A DNA stretch of 64,000 bases, from positions 100,894 to 164,893 of the forward strand of contig NZ_JAKRNS010000007.1 in assembly GCF_022346615.1 (NCBI RefSeq), written 5' to 3'. A program made the translations under genes and the position numbers. The DNA is from Staphylococcus sp. ACRSN (GTDB lineage Bacteria > Bacillota > Bacilli > Staphylococcales > Staphylococcaceae). This document shows, piece by piece, positions 38,571 through 47,834 of this stretch. The stretch's first letter is position 1; each line of letters opens with the position of its first letter. The notes under the pieces are model-generated. The model saw only the letters and a program-made list of their open reading frames with translations. It was not told where the DNA came from and ran no database searches.

Positions 38571-39554
38571 TTGGTTAAAAGTGGTAAAGCACGTGCACAC
38601 ACAAATATAGCACTTATAAAATATTGGGGAAAAGCTGACGAAGAATTAATTATTCCAATGAATAATAGTTTATCTGTTACCTTAGATCGTTTTTACACAG
38701 AAACTAAAGTGACATTTGATGCACAATTTGAGAAAGATACCCTAGTGTTGAATGGTAAAGAAGTCAATGATAAAGAAACTACCAAAATTCAACGCTTTAT
38801 GGATATTGTACGTAGCGTGAGTGGTACCACAAATCATGCATATATTGAAAGTGATAACTTTGTTCCTACGGCGGCTGGATTAGCATCTTCTGCTAGTGCC
38901 TATGCTGCACTTGCTGCTGCTTGCAATGAGGCTTTGGGTATGGAACTTTCAGGCAAAGATTTGTCTCGATTAGCACGTAGAGGGTCAGGTTCTGCTTCGA
39001 GAAGTATATATGGTGGTTTCGTAGAATGGGAAAAAGGGCATGATGATAATACATCTTTTAGCCAACCAATAGAAGCTAATGGTTGGGAAACAGATTTAGC
39101 TATGATTTTTGTAGTCATTAATAATCAATCTAAAAAGGTTTCAAGCCGCGCCGGTATGTCTCATACACGTGATACATCTCGTTTTTATCAGTATTGGTTA
39201 GATCATGTTGATGAAGATATAGCGGAAGTTAAACATGCAATAAATAAGCGTGATTTTAAACATTTAGGTGAAGTCTTTGAGGCAAATGGCCTACGAATGC
39301 ATGCAACCAATTTAGGTGCACAACCTCCATTTACATATATGGTAGATGAAAGTTATCAAGCTATGGAAATTGTACATAAGTCTCGTGAAGCAGGATATCC
39401 ATGTTATTTTACTATGGATGCTGGACCAAATGTCAAAATCTTAGTAGAACAAAAAAATAAAGCAGCAGTTGTAGAAGCATTGTTACAATCTTTTAACGAA
39501 GATCAAGTGATTGTCAGTGATATTACGAAAAAAGGCGTCGAAATTATTAAATAA
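38571..39554 (+). CDS. mvaD: Diphosphomevalonate decarboxylase
   Basis: 327 aa GHMP-family decarboxylase producing isopentenyl diphosphate. NIALIKYWGK near residue 12 and PTAAGLASSASAYAALA are the hallmark motifs; MDAGPNVKIL contains the catalytic Asp. It uses a TTG start after GGAGGTTAACG, four bases past the mvaK1 stop. Confidence 0.95.
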   Translation: MVKSGKARAHTNIALIKYWGKADEELIIPMNNSLSVTLDRFYTETKVTFDAQFEKDTLVLNGKEVNDKETTKIQRFMDIVRSVSGTTNHAYIESDNFVPTAAGLASSASAYAALAAACNEALGMELSGKDLSRLARRGSGSASRSIYGGFVEWEKGHDDNTSFSQPIEANGWETDLAMIFVVINNQSKKVSSRAGMSHTRDTSRFYQYWLDHVDEDIAEVKHAINKRDFKHLGEVFEANGLRMHATNLGAQPPFTYMVDESYQAMEIVHKSREAGYPCYFTMDAGPNVKILVEQKNKAAVVEALLQSFNEDQVIVSDITKKGVEIIK

Positions 39555-39566
39555 GGAAGAGATAAC

Positions 39567-40643
39567 ATGATTCAAGTTAAAGCACCCGGTAAACTCTATA
39601 TAGCAGGTGAATATGCAGTTACAGAGCCTGGGTATAAATCCGTACTCATTGCGGTAAATCGATTTGTAACAGCAACAATCGAAGAATCCAATGCAATAGA
39701 AGGAACAATACATTCAAAAACATTACATCATGAACCTGTAACATTTCAAAGAAATCAAGACGAAATTGTGGTTTCAGATGTACATGCTGCAAAACAACTC
39801 AAATATGTGATAACAGCGATTGAAGTATTTGAACAATATGCACGAACAAACAATGTTAAGTTAAAGCATTTCCATTTGACGATTGATAGTAATTTAGATG
39901 ATGCAAATGGTCATAAGTATGGACTAGGCTCGAGTGCAGCAGTATTGGTTTCAGTTGTTAAAGCTTTAAATGAATTTTATAATCTGCATTTATCAAACTT
40001 ATTTATATATAAACTTGCTGTTATCGCCAATATGAAACTACAAAATTTAAGTTCATGTGGTGATATTGCCGTTAGTGTTTATACAGGGTGGTTAGCATAT
40101 AGTACATTCGATCATGAATGGGTTTCTCAACAAATTGAAGATACTTCTGTTAATGATGTTTTAAAGAAAAATTGGCCAGGTTTACATATAGAGCCACTGC
40201 AAGCGCCAGAAAACATGGAAGTTTTAATTGGATGGACAGGCTCTCCGGCTTCATCACCACATTTAGTCAGTGAAGTGAAACGTTTGAAATCAGATCCCAC
40301 ATTCTATGGTAAATTTTTAGAACGTTCACATTTATGTGTAGAAAAATTAATTCATGCATTTAAGACAAACCATATTAAAGGTGTACAACAGATGATTCGC
40401 CTTAATCGTGAAATCATACAATCTATGGATAAAGAGGCTTCAATTGATATTGAAACAGCACATCTCAAAGTATTATGCTCAATCGCTGAAAAACATGGCG
40501 GTGCAGCTAAGACATCAGGTGCTGGCGGTGGTGATTGTGGTATTACTATCGTAAGAAATGATGTGAATAAACAAGCGATTTACAAAGAATGGTTAGAAAA
40601 TGAAGTGAAACCATTAGAATTTAATATATATAATGGACAATAA
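39567..40643 (+). CDS. mvaK2: Phosphomevalonate kinase
   Basis: 358 aa GHMP kinase. KLYIAGEYAVTEPGYKSVL (residues 9-27), GLGSSAAVLVSVVKAL and KTSGAGGGDCGITI are the three GHMP motifs. It phosphorylates 5-phosphomevalonate, completing the operon (order kinase, decarboxylase, kinase as in all staphylococci). Followed by a stem-loop. Confidence 0.95.
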   Translation: MIQVKAPGKLYIAGEYAVTEPGYKSVLIAVNRFVTATIEESNAIEGTIHSKTLHHEPVTFQRNQDEIVVSDVHAAKQLKYVITAIEVFEQYARTNNVKLKHFHLTIDSNLDDANGHKYGLGSSAAVLVSVVKALNEFYNLHLSNLFIYKLAVIANMKLQNLSSCGDIAVSVYTGWLAYSTFDHEWVSQQIEDTSVNDVLKKNWPGLHIEPLQAPENMEVLIGWTGSPASSPHLVSEVKRLKSDPTFYGKFLERSHLCVEKLIHAFKTNHIKGVQQMIRLNREIIQSMDKEASIDIETAHLKVLCSIAEKHGGAAKTSGAGGGDCGITIVRNDVNKQAIYKEWLENEVKPLEFNIYNGQ

Positions 40644-40652
40644 TTTCAAATT

Positions 40653-40694
40653 GGCGACACACTCAGATTTTTAAAAGAGCGTGTTGTCTTTTTT
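40653..40694 (+). terminator. Terminator after mvaK2
   Basis: GGCGACACACTC pairs with GAGCGTGTTGTC (mismatch), followed by TTTTTTT. Confidence 0.8.
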
Positions 40695-40749
40695 TATGCT
40701 GTTAAGTTTAAGATATAAAACATATTAAGTTAATATTTTATATACATCT

Positions 40750-40761
40750 GGAAAATTTACC
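40750..40761. promoter_or_regulatory. Candidate operator, copy 1, before PTS gene
   Basis: GGAAAATTTACC, matching the perfect palindrome GGAAAATTTTCC at 43392-43403 at 11 of 12 bases. Lies 140 bases before the PTS start. Candidate binding site for the RpiR-type regulator (inference). Confidence 0.5.
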
Positions 40762-40864
40762 TCAAAATGAAAATACAATCTTTACTTGCTACCTATTATC
40801 TAAATACATGGAAATAGTTGAATAGTGAAAAATAAAAGACTATCATCACCTTTAAGTAGCTTTA

Positions 40865-40878
40865 AGAAAACGCTTACA
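40865..40878. promoter_or_regulatory. cre-like site before PTS gene
   Basis: AGAAAACGCTTACA resembles the CcpA box consensus TGWAANCGNTNWCA (all core positions except the first). Twenty-two bases before the PTS start. Confidence 0.6.
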
Positions 40879-40900
40879 TAATTTGAGGAAGGTGATTGCG

Positions 40901-42532
40901 ATGAAGTTTGGTCAAAATGTTGGGAATGCAATTCGTAGATTTGGAGGGGCTATGATTGTACCTGTGTTATTATTTCCTTTTTTTGGGATAATCATAGGTA
41001 TCGCAACGCTGTTTAAAAACGAAGCTATTATGGGTCATTTAGCAAAACCAAATAGTTTATGGTTTCAAATATGGACATTGATAGAAAATGGTGGCTGGAC
41101 AGTATTTGAAAATATAGAATTAATTTTCGTTATCGGTTTACCCATTTCATTAGCTAAAAAGTCAGCAGGTCATGCTGTAATGTCTTCTGTTGTAACATAT
41201 ATGATGTTTAATTACTTTATAAACAGTATTTTATCAACGTGGGGTAAATCATTTGGTGTGAATTTTGATGAAAAAGCAACTGCTGGAACAGGTTTGACAG
41301 AATTAGTTGGTATAAAGACCTTAGATACTAATATTATCGGTGCATTAATCATTTCAGGTATAGCAATTTGGTTGCACAATCGTTATTATGATAAAAAATT
41401 ACCAGAATCAATAGGTATATTCCAAGGATCACCTTTTGTCATTATGAGTGCTTTTTTTGTTATGATACCACTTGCATTTCTAACTAGTTGGGGATGGCCA
41501 ATTGTTCAAGGTTGGATAGCATCATTGCAAGTATTTTTGGCATCATCTGGTTATATAGGTGTTTGGTTATTCCACTTTTTAGAACGAATATTAATACCGA
41601 CAGGGTTACATCATTTTATATATACACCATTCGAATATGGTCCGGCGGTAGTGAATGGAGGTATAAAATCATACTGGATTTCACACTTGAATGACTATGC
41701 AAATTCTACTAAATCATTAAAAGATATTTATCCAGGTGGCGGTTTTCTCTTGCAAGGTAATATAAAAATGTTTGGCTCAATAGGAATCGCATTAGCTATA
41801 TATTCAACTGCTAAATCTGAGAAGAAAAAAGAAGTAGGTGCGCTGTTAATTGCAGCTACATTGACAGCAGTGTTCGCTGGAATAACGGAACCGTTAGAAT
41901 TCACCTTTATTTTTATTGCACCATTTTTATTCTTAATTCATGCCATACTAGGTGCGACAATGGTTACCATCATGCATGCTTTTGGGCTTGTAGGTAACCT
42001 CGGTGGAGGTCTAATCGAAATTGCGGCAACGAATTGGATACCGTTGTTTGGGAATCATTGGAGCATATATATTGCTCAATTTATTATTGGCTTTATATTT
42101 ATTTTTGTATACTATTTCTTATTCAGATTTATAATATTGAAATTTGACATACCAATGCCAGGAAGAGAAAAGGAATCAGTTTCAAATACTAAACTTTACA
42201 GTAAAAAAGATTATCAAGAATCTCGTAAAGGTAAAGCGGTTAAAGGAAACACTAATTCGGAGTATGAACAAAAAGCGACTGTCTATTTACAAGGTTTAGG
42301 TGGAGTAGATAATATCATCGATGTTACCAATTGTGCGACAAGATTAAGAGTTACAGTAGCAGCGCCAGATAAAGTTGAAGAAGTTGATTATTTTAAAGCA
42401 CATGGTGGCGCGCATGGCTTAGTGAAAAGCGGTGGCAACGTTCAAGTTATTGTAGGATTATCTGTACCTCAAGTCCGAGAAGCATTTGAGCAATTAATCA
42501 ATAAAGAAAGGCAATCGACTGAACTACAATAA
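40901..42532 (+). CDS. PTS alpha-glucoside EIICB (GlvC/MalP-like)
   Basis: 543 aa. The EIIC part (residues ~1-420) has about ten membrane segments and closely parallels B. subtilis GlvC/MalP: FGGAMIVPVLLFPFFGI at the start, LERILIPTGLHHFIYTPFEYG and FAGITEPLEFTFIFIAPF in the middle, then IPMPGREKE. The EIIB domain is C-terminal with phosphocysteine Cys478 in DVTNCATRLRVTV. It imports and phosphorylates a disaccharide or glucoside; no EIIA is attached. Start ATG 40901 after GGAAGGTGA. Ends near the convergent regulator gene; the degradative enzymes lie beyond it. Confidence 0.85.
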   Translation: MKFGQNVGNAIRRFGGAMIVPVLLFPFFGIIIGIATLFKNEAIMGHLAKPNSLWFQIWTLIENGGWTVFENIELIFVIGLPISLAKKSAGHAVMSSVVTYMMFNYFINSILSTWGKSFGVNFDEKATAGTGLTELVGIKTLDTNIIGALIISGIAIWLHNRYYDKKLPESIGIFQGSPFVIMSAFFVMIPLAFLTSWGWPIVQGWIASLQVFLASSGYIGVWLFHFLERILIPTGLHHFIYTPFEYGPAVVNGGIKSYWISHLNDYANSTKSLKDIYPGGGFLLQGNIKMFGSIGIALAIYSTAKSEKKKEVGALLIAATLTAVFAGITEPLEFTFIFIAPFLFLIHAILGATMVTIMHAFGLVGNLGGGLIEIAATNWIPLFGNHWSIYIAQFIIGFIFIFVYYFLFRFIILKFDIPMPGREKESVSNTKLYSKKDYQESRKGKAVKGNTNSEYEQKATVYLQGLGGVDNIIDVTNCATRLRVTVAAPDKVEEVDYFKAHGGAHGLVKSGGNVQVIVGLSVPQVREAFEQLINKERQSTELQ

Positions 42533-42594
42533 TTCGGCACAGTCGATGTAATTTACATGTATTCAAATAATTTTAAATGGATGACTACTAGCTA

Positions 42595-43368
42595 TTATGA
42601 TTGTGTCGATTCTGAATCGTGTTGTGCGATTTTGTAATTATGATAAGTTCTAGCGATAAAGTCAAAAACAACATAATAAGGTGTGAAGCTATAGTATTCG
42701 GTATTATTGAAAAACTGAATGGGAACGCTGTTTACGTAAATATTAAATGCTGCATTTTTTGCAATATAATTATCATGCAATGTTGTGATAGAAACATATT
42801 TATAATCACGAGATTTCAATAATTGAATGGGTGATTTTAAATTTTGTGTTTCGCCTGACAAAGAGATGATAAAGAGCAAGTCGTCTTTAGTCATTTGTTG
42901 GATAGCTAAGCGAAACTCACTTTCGTCATTTAGTACAATGCCCTTTTTAGAAATAGATAACATATGGCGTTGAGCTTCTCGCGCAACATTTTGTTGTGCC
43001 ATACCAGTGCCATAAATATAAATAAAGGAAGCTGCATCAATATATTCATTTAGTGGTTGATAATCGAACATTTGCAAGTGTTCAACAGTACGTTGAATAT
43101 CTTCCACTATAGGCGTGGTGTTAATTACTTCTGTAGGTGCGCTATGACTTTCCATTTTTAAATAAAATTTAAAATCACTATATCCTTCAAAGCCCATTTT
43201 TTTCACAAGTCTATGAATGGTTGAGATAGATGTATGTGTCAGTAAGCTTAAATCGTGTATTTTCATAGTTGTCATTTCATCGATATGTTGGTGAATAATA
43301 CTCATAATATGTAAATCATTTTCTGTTAGCTGTTCAAAGTTTTTATTTATAAGATGATCAAGAACCAT
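42595..43368 (-). CDS. RpiR/MurR-family transcriptional regulator
   Basis: 257 aa. The N-terminal HTH_6 (THTSISTIHRLVKKMGFEGYSDFKF near residues 45-69) binds DNA; the C-terminal SIS domain (FIYIYGTGMAQQNVAREAQRH, LLFIISLSGETQNLKSPIQL) senses a sugar phosphate. GlvR/MalR of B. subtilis, partner of GlvC, is of the same family. It sits between the PTS gene (convergent) and the dehydrogenase operon (divergent), so it likely controls both, via the GGAAAATTTWCC sites. Weak ribosome site. Confidence 0.82.
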   Translation of the reverse strand: MVLDHLINKNFEQLTENDLHIMSIIHQHIDEMTTMKIHDLSLLTHTSISTIHRLVKKMGFEGYSDFKFYLKMESHSAPTEVINTTPIVEDIQRTVEHLQMFDYQPLNEYIDAASFIYIYGTGMAQQNVAREAQRHMLSISKKGIVLNDESEFRLAIQQMTKDDLLFIISLSGETQNLKSPIQLLKSRDYKYVSITTLHDNYIAKNAAFNIYVNSVPIQFFNNTEYYSFTPYYVVFDFIARTYHNYKIAQHDSESTQS

Positions 43369-43391
43369 AGTAACAACGCCACCTATTCGTT

Positions 43392-43403
43392 GGAAAATTT
43401 TCC
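43392..43403. promoter_or_regulatory. Candidate operator, copy 2, perfect palindrome
   Basis: GGAAAATTTTCC, 24 bases upstream of the regulator start and 188 bases before the first dehydrogenase gene. See 40750-40761. Confidence 0.5.
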
Positions 43404-43541
43404 GTGATTTGAAAATATATTCTAATGTTAATATATAAATTCTAAATACGTCAAACTTATTGGTGAGTTTAAGGTAATAATTTAATATGGAATGTAAGAA
43501 TCTTCTATTATTAGGTAATTAGAAATATACATGCAATGAAT

Positions 43542-43555
43542 TGTAAGCGTTTACT
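43542..43555. promoter_or_regulatory. cre-like site before dehydrogenase operon
   Basis: TGTAAGCGTTTACT matches the CcpA box except at the last base. Thirty-six bases before the ATG of the first dehydrogenase. Confidence 0.65.
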
Positions 43556-43590
43556 TTAAGTAGAAAGAATATTGATAAGGGGATGAGTAT

Positions 43591-44667
43591 ATGCAATTAA
43601 ATATAGGCATAATAGGTTGTGGTGGTATCGCAAATGGTAAGCATTTACCAAGTTTGAAAAAGGTATCAGAAGTAAAATTAGTAGCATTTTGTGATATTGA
43701 TAAAGAAAAAGCACAACTTGCAGCTAATTCATATGGTAGTGATATTTCTGAAGTCTACGAAAATTATCGTGATTTATTAGCTGATGACGCAATCGATGTA
43801 GTCCATATTTGTACACCTAATAATACTCATAAAATGATTACAGTAGATGCCTTAGATGCGGGGAAACACGTAATGTGTGAAAAGCCAATGGCCAAAACTA
43901 CAGATGAAGCACGCGAAATGATAGAAGCAGCGAAAAGAAACAAGAAAAAATTAACAATTGGTTATCAAAATAGATTCCGTGGTGATAGTCAACATTTACA
44001 CAAAGTAACAGAACGAGGTGATTTAGGTGAAATATACTTTAGTAAAGCACATGCAATACGCAGACGTGCCGTACCAACTTGGGGTGTATTTTTAGATGAA
44101 GAACAGCAAGGCGGAGGCCCATTAATTGATATAGGTACACATGCATTAGATTTAACATTATGGATGATGAATAATTATGAACCAGAATCAGTAATGGGTT
44201 CTACTTTTCATAAATTAGGAAAACAAGAAAATGCAGCAAATGCATGGGGATCATGGGATCCGAAACAATTTAAAGTAGAAGATTCGGCATTTGGATTTAT
44301 TAAGATGAAAAATGGAGCGACGATTATTTTAGAATCAAGTTGGGCACTCAATTCTCTAGAGGTAGATGAAGCTAAATGTTCTTTATCAGGAACGCAAGGT
44401 GGCGCAGATATGAAAGAGGGTTTACGTATTCATGGTGAGGATTTAGGGACACTTTATACGTCACATGTAGAAATTGACAATCCAGGAGTAGATTTCTTTG
44501 ATAGTGAATCGATTGATGAAGCAGAAGAAGAAGCGCGAGCTTGGGTGAAATGTATTATTGATGATTTAGAACCTGTAGTTAAACCTGAAGAAGCACTTGT
44601 CGTTACACAAATACTAGAGGCGATTTATCAATCTGCCAATACTGGTAAAGCAGTATATATCAATTAA
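43591..44667 (+). CDS. Gfo/Idh/MocA-family sugar dehydrogenase, first copy
   Basis: 358 aa. Rossmann motif IIGCGGIANGKHLP (residues 7-20) binds NAD(P); catalytic Lys98 in EKPMAKT and Asp180-x3-His184 in LIDIGTHALDL are present. Such enzymes oxidise sugar or inositol hydroxyls, including C3 of glycosides. First gene of a four-gene operon with a ThuA protein, a second paralogue and a TIM-barrel protein. ATG after GATAAGGGGATGAG. Its exact substrate is unknown; an oxidation of an imported sugar-phosphate is inferred. Confidence 0.82.
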   Translation: MQLNIGIIGCGGIANGKHLPSLKKVSEVKLVAFCDIDKEKAQLAANSYGSDISEVYENYRDLLADDAIDVVHICTPNNTHKMITVDALDAGKHVMCEKPMAKTTDEAREMIEAAKRNKKKLTIGYQNRFRGDSQHLHKVTERGDLGEIYFSKAHAIRRRAVPTWGVFLDEEQQGGGPLIDIGTHALDLTLWMMNNYEPESVMGSTFHKLGKQENAANAWGSWDPKQFKVEDSAFGFIKMKNGATIILESSWALNSLEVDEAKCSLSGTQGGADMKEGLRIHGEDLGTLYTSHVEIDNPGVDFFDSESIDEAEEEARAWVKCIIDDLEPVVKPEEALVVTQILEAIYQSANTGKAVYIN

Positions 44668-44685
44668 GTTAAATAGGAGGACTGA

Positions 44686-45405
44686 ATGATGCGTATAACG
44701 GTTTGGAATGAATATAGACATGAACAAGAGAACGAAGAAATAAGACAGATTTATCCAAATGGAATTCACAATGTTATTGGAGACTTTTTAAAATCTGAAC
44801 ATAGTGTAAAAACGGCTACTTTAGATGAAGCGGAGCATGGGTTGGATGATGAACGACTCAATGAAACAGATGTACTCATTTGGTGGGGGCATAAAGCACA
44901 TGAAGAAGTAAGTGATGAAGTTGTAGAAAAGGTTAGGCAGCGAGTACTTCAAGGTATGGGGCTTATTGTTTTGCATTCTGCACATTTTTCAAAAATTTTC
45001 AAAGCACTTATGGGAACTTCTTGTGATTTAAAATGGCGTGAAAATGATGATAAAGAACGATTGTGGGTAGTAGATCCTTCGCACCCAATAACAGAATCAT
45101 TACCAAGTTATATTGAATTAGAAAAAGAAGAAATGTATGGTGAGCATTTTGATATTCCAACACCAGATGAAACTGTATTTATTAGTTGGTTTGAAGGTGG
45201 AGAAGTATTTCGAAGTGGTGTGACTTATAAAAGAGGAAAAGGAAAAATATTTTATTTTAGACCTGGGCATGAGAGTTATCCAACATATTATAATACACAA
45301 ATTCAACAAGTGATTAAAAATGCAGTAAACTGGGCGAGTCCTTTACACACACCAACGCCACAGTATGGCAACGCCCAACCACTAGAAATAATTCGAAAAA
45401 AGTAA
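44686..45405 (+). CDS. ThuA-domain protein
   Basis: 239 aa, of the ThuA family (glutamine-amidotransferase-like fold), named for trehalose utilisation in Rhizobium; several ThuA-like proteins act in keto-sugar pathways. [17 protein letters not shown] near the start, and [12 protein letters not shown] and [12 protein letters not shown] are the family blocks. ATG 44686 or 44689 after AGGAGGACTG. Second gene of the operon, 18 bases after the first dehydrogenase. Enzyme function not established for the family in Firmicutes. Confidence 0.82.
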   Translation: MMRITVWNEYRHEQENEEIRQIYPNGIHNVIGDFLKSEHSVKTATLDEAEHGLDDERLNETDVLIWWGHKAHEEVSDEVVEKVRQRVLQGMGLIVLHSAHFSKIFKALMGTSCDLKWRENDDKERLWVVDPSHPITESLPSYIELEKEEMYGEHFDIPTPDETVFISWFEGGEVFRSGVTYKRGKGKIFYFRPGHESYPTYYNTQIQQVIKNAVNWASPLHTPTPQYGNAQPLEIIRKK

Positions 45406-45425
45406 ATGAATAGAGGAGGCCTACC

Positions 45426-46466
45426 ATGCAAAAATTAGCGATAGGTATCATTGGCTGTGGTGGAATTGCTCGAGATAGACATTTGCCCACACTTCAATCA
45501 CTGAACGATGAAGTGACAATTACGGCTGTACAAGATATCAATATAGATGTAGCGAAAGCTGTAGCAACTGAATTTGATATTGAAACAGTAGTGACAAATT
45601 ATCATGCACTATTTCCTTTAGTGGATGCAGTAATGATTTGTACGCCTAATAAATTTCACGCAGAAATAGCAATTGCAGCTTTAGATGCTGGTGTACATGT
45701 CTTTTGTGAAAAACCAATGGCGATGAACCAATATGAATGCGAGCAAATGATTGACGCTAAAAATCGTGCTGGTAAATGTTTGGCAATTGGTTATCACTAT
45801 CGTTTTACTGATGCTGCGCAAACAGCGAAAAAAGCAATTGATAATGGTGTTGTGGGAGATTCACTAGTAACAAGAGTTCAGGCTTTGAGACGACGAAAGG
45901 TGCCTGGTTGGGGCGTCTTTACTAATAAGACGTTACAAGGTGGCGGGAGTTTAATCGATTATGGTTGTCATTTGTTAGATTTATCACTTTGGTTATTAAA
46001 TGATGCTAAGCCAGTTGAAATTATTGGCAAAACATATAATCGATTGAGCAAAAGTCCGACACAAATAAATGATTGGGGTCCCTTTGATCATGAGCAATTT
46101 GAAGTTGATGATCACGTGACAAGTTATATCACATTTGAAGATGGTTCATCACTACAATTTGAATGTTCGTGGTCTGCGAATATCAAAGAAGATACGAGAA
46201 CGTTAAGCATATCTGGAGTAGATGGTGGAATTAACTTATATCCTTTTGAAATTTATCAGCCTCGTTTTGGAACTTTTTTTGTAGAACAAGCCTATGCAGC
46301 GCATGATGAAAAAATAGCTGCACAAAGACAAACACATAATTTTATTCGAAGTTGTCTTGGAAAAGAAACTTTAGTTGTTCAACCCGAACAAGCTCAAAAT
46401 ATTAACAAGATAATTGATGCAATTTATCGCAGTGATGATGAAAGCGCGAGTGTAAGAATTAACTAA
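45426..46466 (+). CDS. Gfo/Idh/MocA-family sugar dehydrogenase, second copy
   Basis: 346 aa paralogue of the first dehydrogenase. GIIGCGGIARDRHLP (near residues 7-21), Lys96 in EKPMAMN, and Asp178-x3-His182 in LIDYGCHLLDL are conserved. Having two dehydrogenases in one operon suggests one oxidises the substrate and the other reduces a product, recycling the cofactor. ATG after GAGGAGGCCTACC. Third gene. Confidence 0.82.
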   Translation: MQKLAIGIIGCGGIARDRHLPTLQSLNDEVTITAVQDINIDVAKAVATEFDIETVVTNYHALFPLVDAVMICTPNKFHAEIAIAALDAGVHVFCEKPMAMNQYECEQMIDAKNRAGKCLAIGYHYRFTDAAQTAKKAIDNGVVGDSLVTRVQALRRRKVPGWGVFTNKTLQGGGSLIDYGCHLLDLSLWLLNDAKPVEIIGKTYNRLSKSPTQINDWGPFDHEQFEVDDHVTSYITFEDGSSLQFECSWSANIKEDTRTLSISGVDGGINLYPFEIYQPRFGTFFVEQAYAAHDEKIAAQRQTHNFIRSCLGKETLVVQPEQAQNINKIIDAIYRSDDESASVRIN

Positions 46467-46490
46467 ATTGAGAAAAGAGGAGTGATTGTG

Positions 46491-47459
46491 ATGAAAATAG
46501 GTGTATTTTCAGTTCTATTTCAGGATAAATCATTTGAAGAAATGCTGGATTATGTTGCCAATGCAGGAGTTGAAATGATTGAAATTGGAACAGGGGGCAA
46601 TCCTGGGAATCAATTTTGCCCTTTAGATAAATTGTTAGATGATGAACAAGCTCGTAAAGTATATTTAGAGGAAATAAAAAGTCGAGGTTTAGCAATTAGT
46701 GCATTGAGTTGTCATAATAATCCTATATCACCAAATCAACAAGAAGCGGATATAGCACATGATACATTATATAAGACAATCAAATTAGCAGCTTTGTTAG
46801 ATGTTGGGGTAGTAAATACATTTTCTGGTATTGCTGGCGCTGATGACGATGCTAAGCATCCAAACTGGCCTGTAACACCATGGCCAACGGTTTATTCTGA
46901 AATTTACGAATGGCAATGGCAAGAAAAACTCATTCCATATTGGAAAGAAGTTGCAACATATGCAACATCACATAATGTGAAAATAGGTATAGAATTACAC
47001 GCTGGCTTCTTAGTGCATACACCTTATACACTGTTGAAATTAAGAGAAGCTACTGGTGAAGCTATAGGAGCAAATTTAGATCCCAGTCATTTGTGGTGGC
47101 AGGGAATTGACCCTATCGCAGCAATCAAAATATTGGGACAAGCCAAAGCAATACATCATTTTCACGCTAAAGATACGTATATTGATCAAGATAATGTCAA
47201 TATGTATGGATTAACAGATATGCAACCCTATGGCAATGTGCAAACGAGAGCTTGGACATTTCGAACTGTAGGTTATGGTCACAATCCATATGCATGGGGT
47301 GAAATGATTAGTGCTTTGCGTATGAATGGCTATGATTATGTGATGAGTATAGAGCATGAAGATCCAATTATGTCGATTGAAGAAGGTTTTAATAAAGCAG
47401 TGCAAAATTTGAAATCTGTAAATATCACGCAGCCGGCACCAGACTTATGGTGGACATAA
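46491..47459 (+). CDS. Sugar-phosphate isomerase/epimerase, TIM barrel
   Basis: 322 aa xylose-isomerase-like TIM barrel. Metal-ligand positions are readable: GIELHAGF, NLDPSHLWWQG, HHFHAKDTY and SIEHEDP. This fold covers isomerases, epimerases and keto-glycoside lyases. The fourth gene of the operon, 24 bases after the second dehydrogenase; ATG 46491 after AGAGGAGTGA, GTG 46482 rejected. With the dehydrogenases it could cleave or epimerise the keto-sugar. Terminator follows. Confidence 0.82.
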   Translation: MKIGVFSVLFQDKSFEEMLDYVANAGVEMIEIGTGGNPGNQFCPLDKLLDDEQARKVYLEEIKSRGLAISALSCHNNPISPNQQEADIAHDTLYKTIKLAALLDVGVVNTFSGIAGADDDAKHPNWPVTPWPTVYSEIYEWQWQEKLIPYWKEVATYATSHNVKIGIELHAGFLVHTPYTLLKLREATGEAIGANLDPSHLWWQGIDPIAAIKILGQAKAIHHFHAKDTYIDQDNVNMYGLTDMQPYGNVQTRAWTFRTVGYGHNPYAWGEMISALRMNGYDYVMSIEHEDPIMSIEEGFNKAVQNLKSVNITQPAPDLWWT

Positions 47460-47507
47460 TCTATTTAAATCAATGAAAATAGAATTTTATTCGGCTAATA
47501 ATCTATA

Positions 47508-47547
47508 AGACAATCGATAACAATTAATTTGTGATTGTCTTTTTTTG
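47508..47547 (+). terminator. Terminator of the dehydrogenase operon
   Basis: AGACAATC pairs with GATTGTCT, followed by TTTTTTT. The rest of the gap to 47834 is AT-rich with no gene seen. Confidence 0.8.
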
Positions 47548-47834
47548 TCGTGAAGTTAATACATATGTTGAAATTAGAATGAGAGCTATATTGTTTTACA
47601 AAAAGAGTAAGTTATATGCTATATAAGCGTGATTAAGGGGAATTAAGTATTACTGTAATAGAAGAAGTGCTTGAATTTTTCACCAAAAAGAGTAAAATAA
47701 TTAGAGTTGTAAATAGAACTTATTACAGTTGAGTTCATAGAGACTTATGTTTAAAATAACTATGATAATAAAATTTGATAATTACGATAAATGAACGTGT
47801 TGTTGCAAATCTTATGAGAAAGGTGAGGACGGTA

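Noticed and set aside
41488..41694. Second ORF inside the PTS gene (plus, other frame)
   Set aside because: Out-of-frame shadow; the EIIC reading frame is continuous and conserved here.
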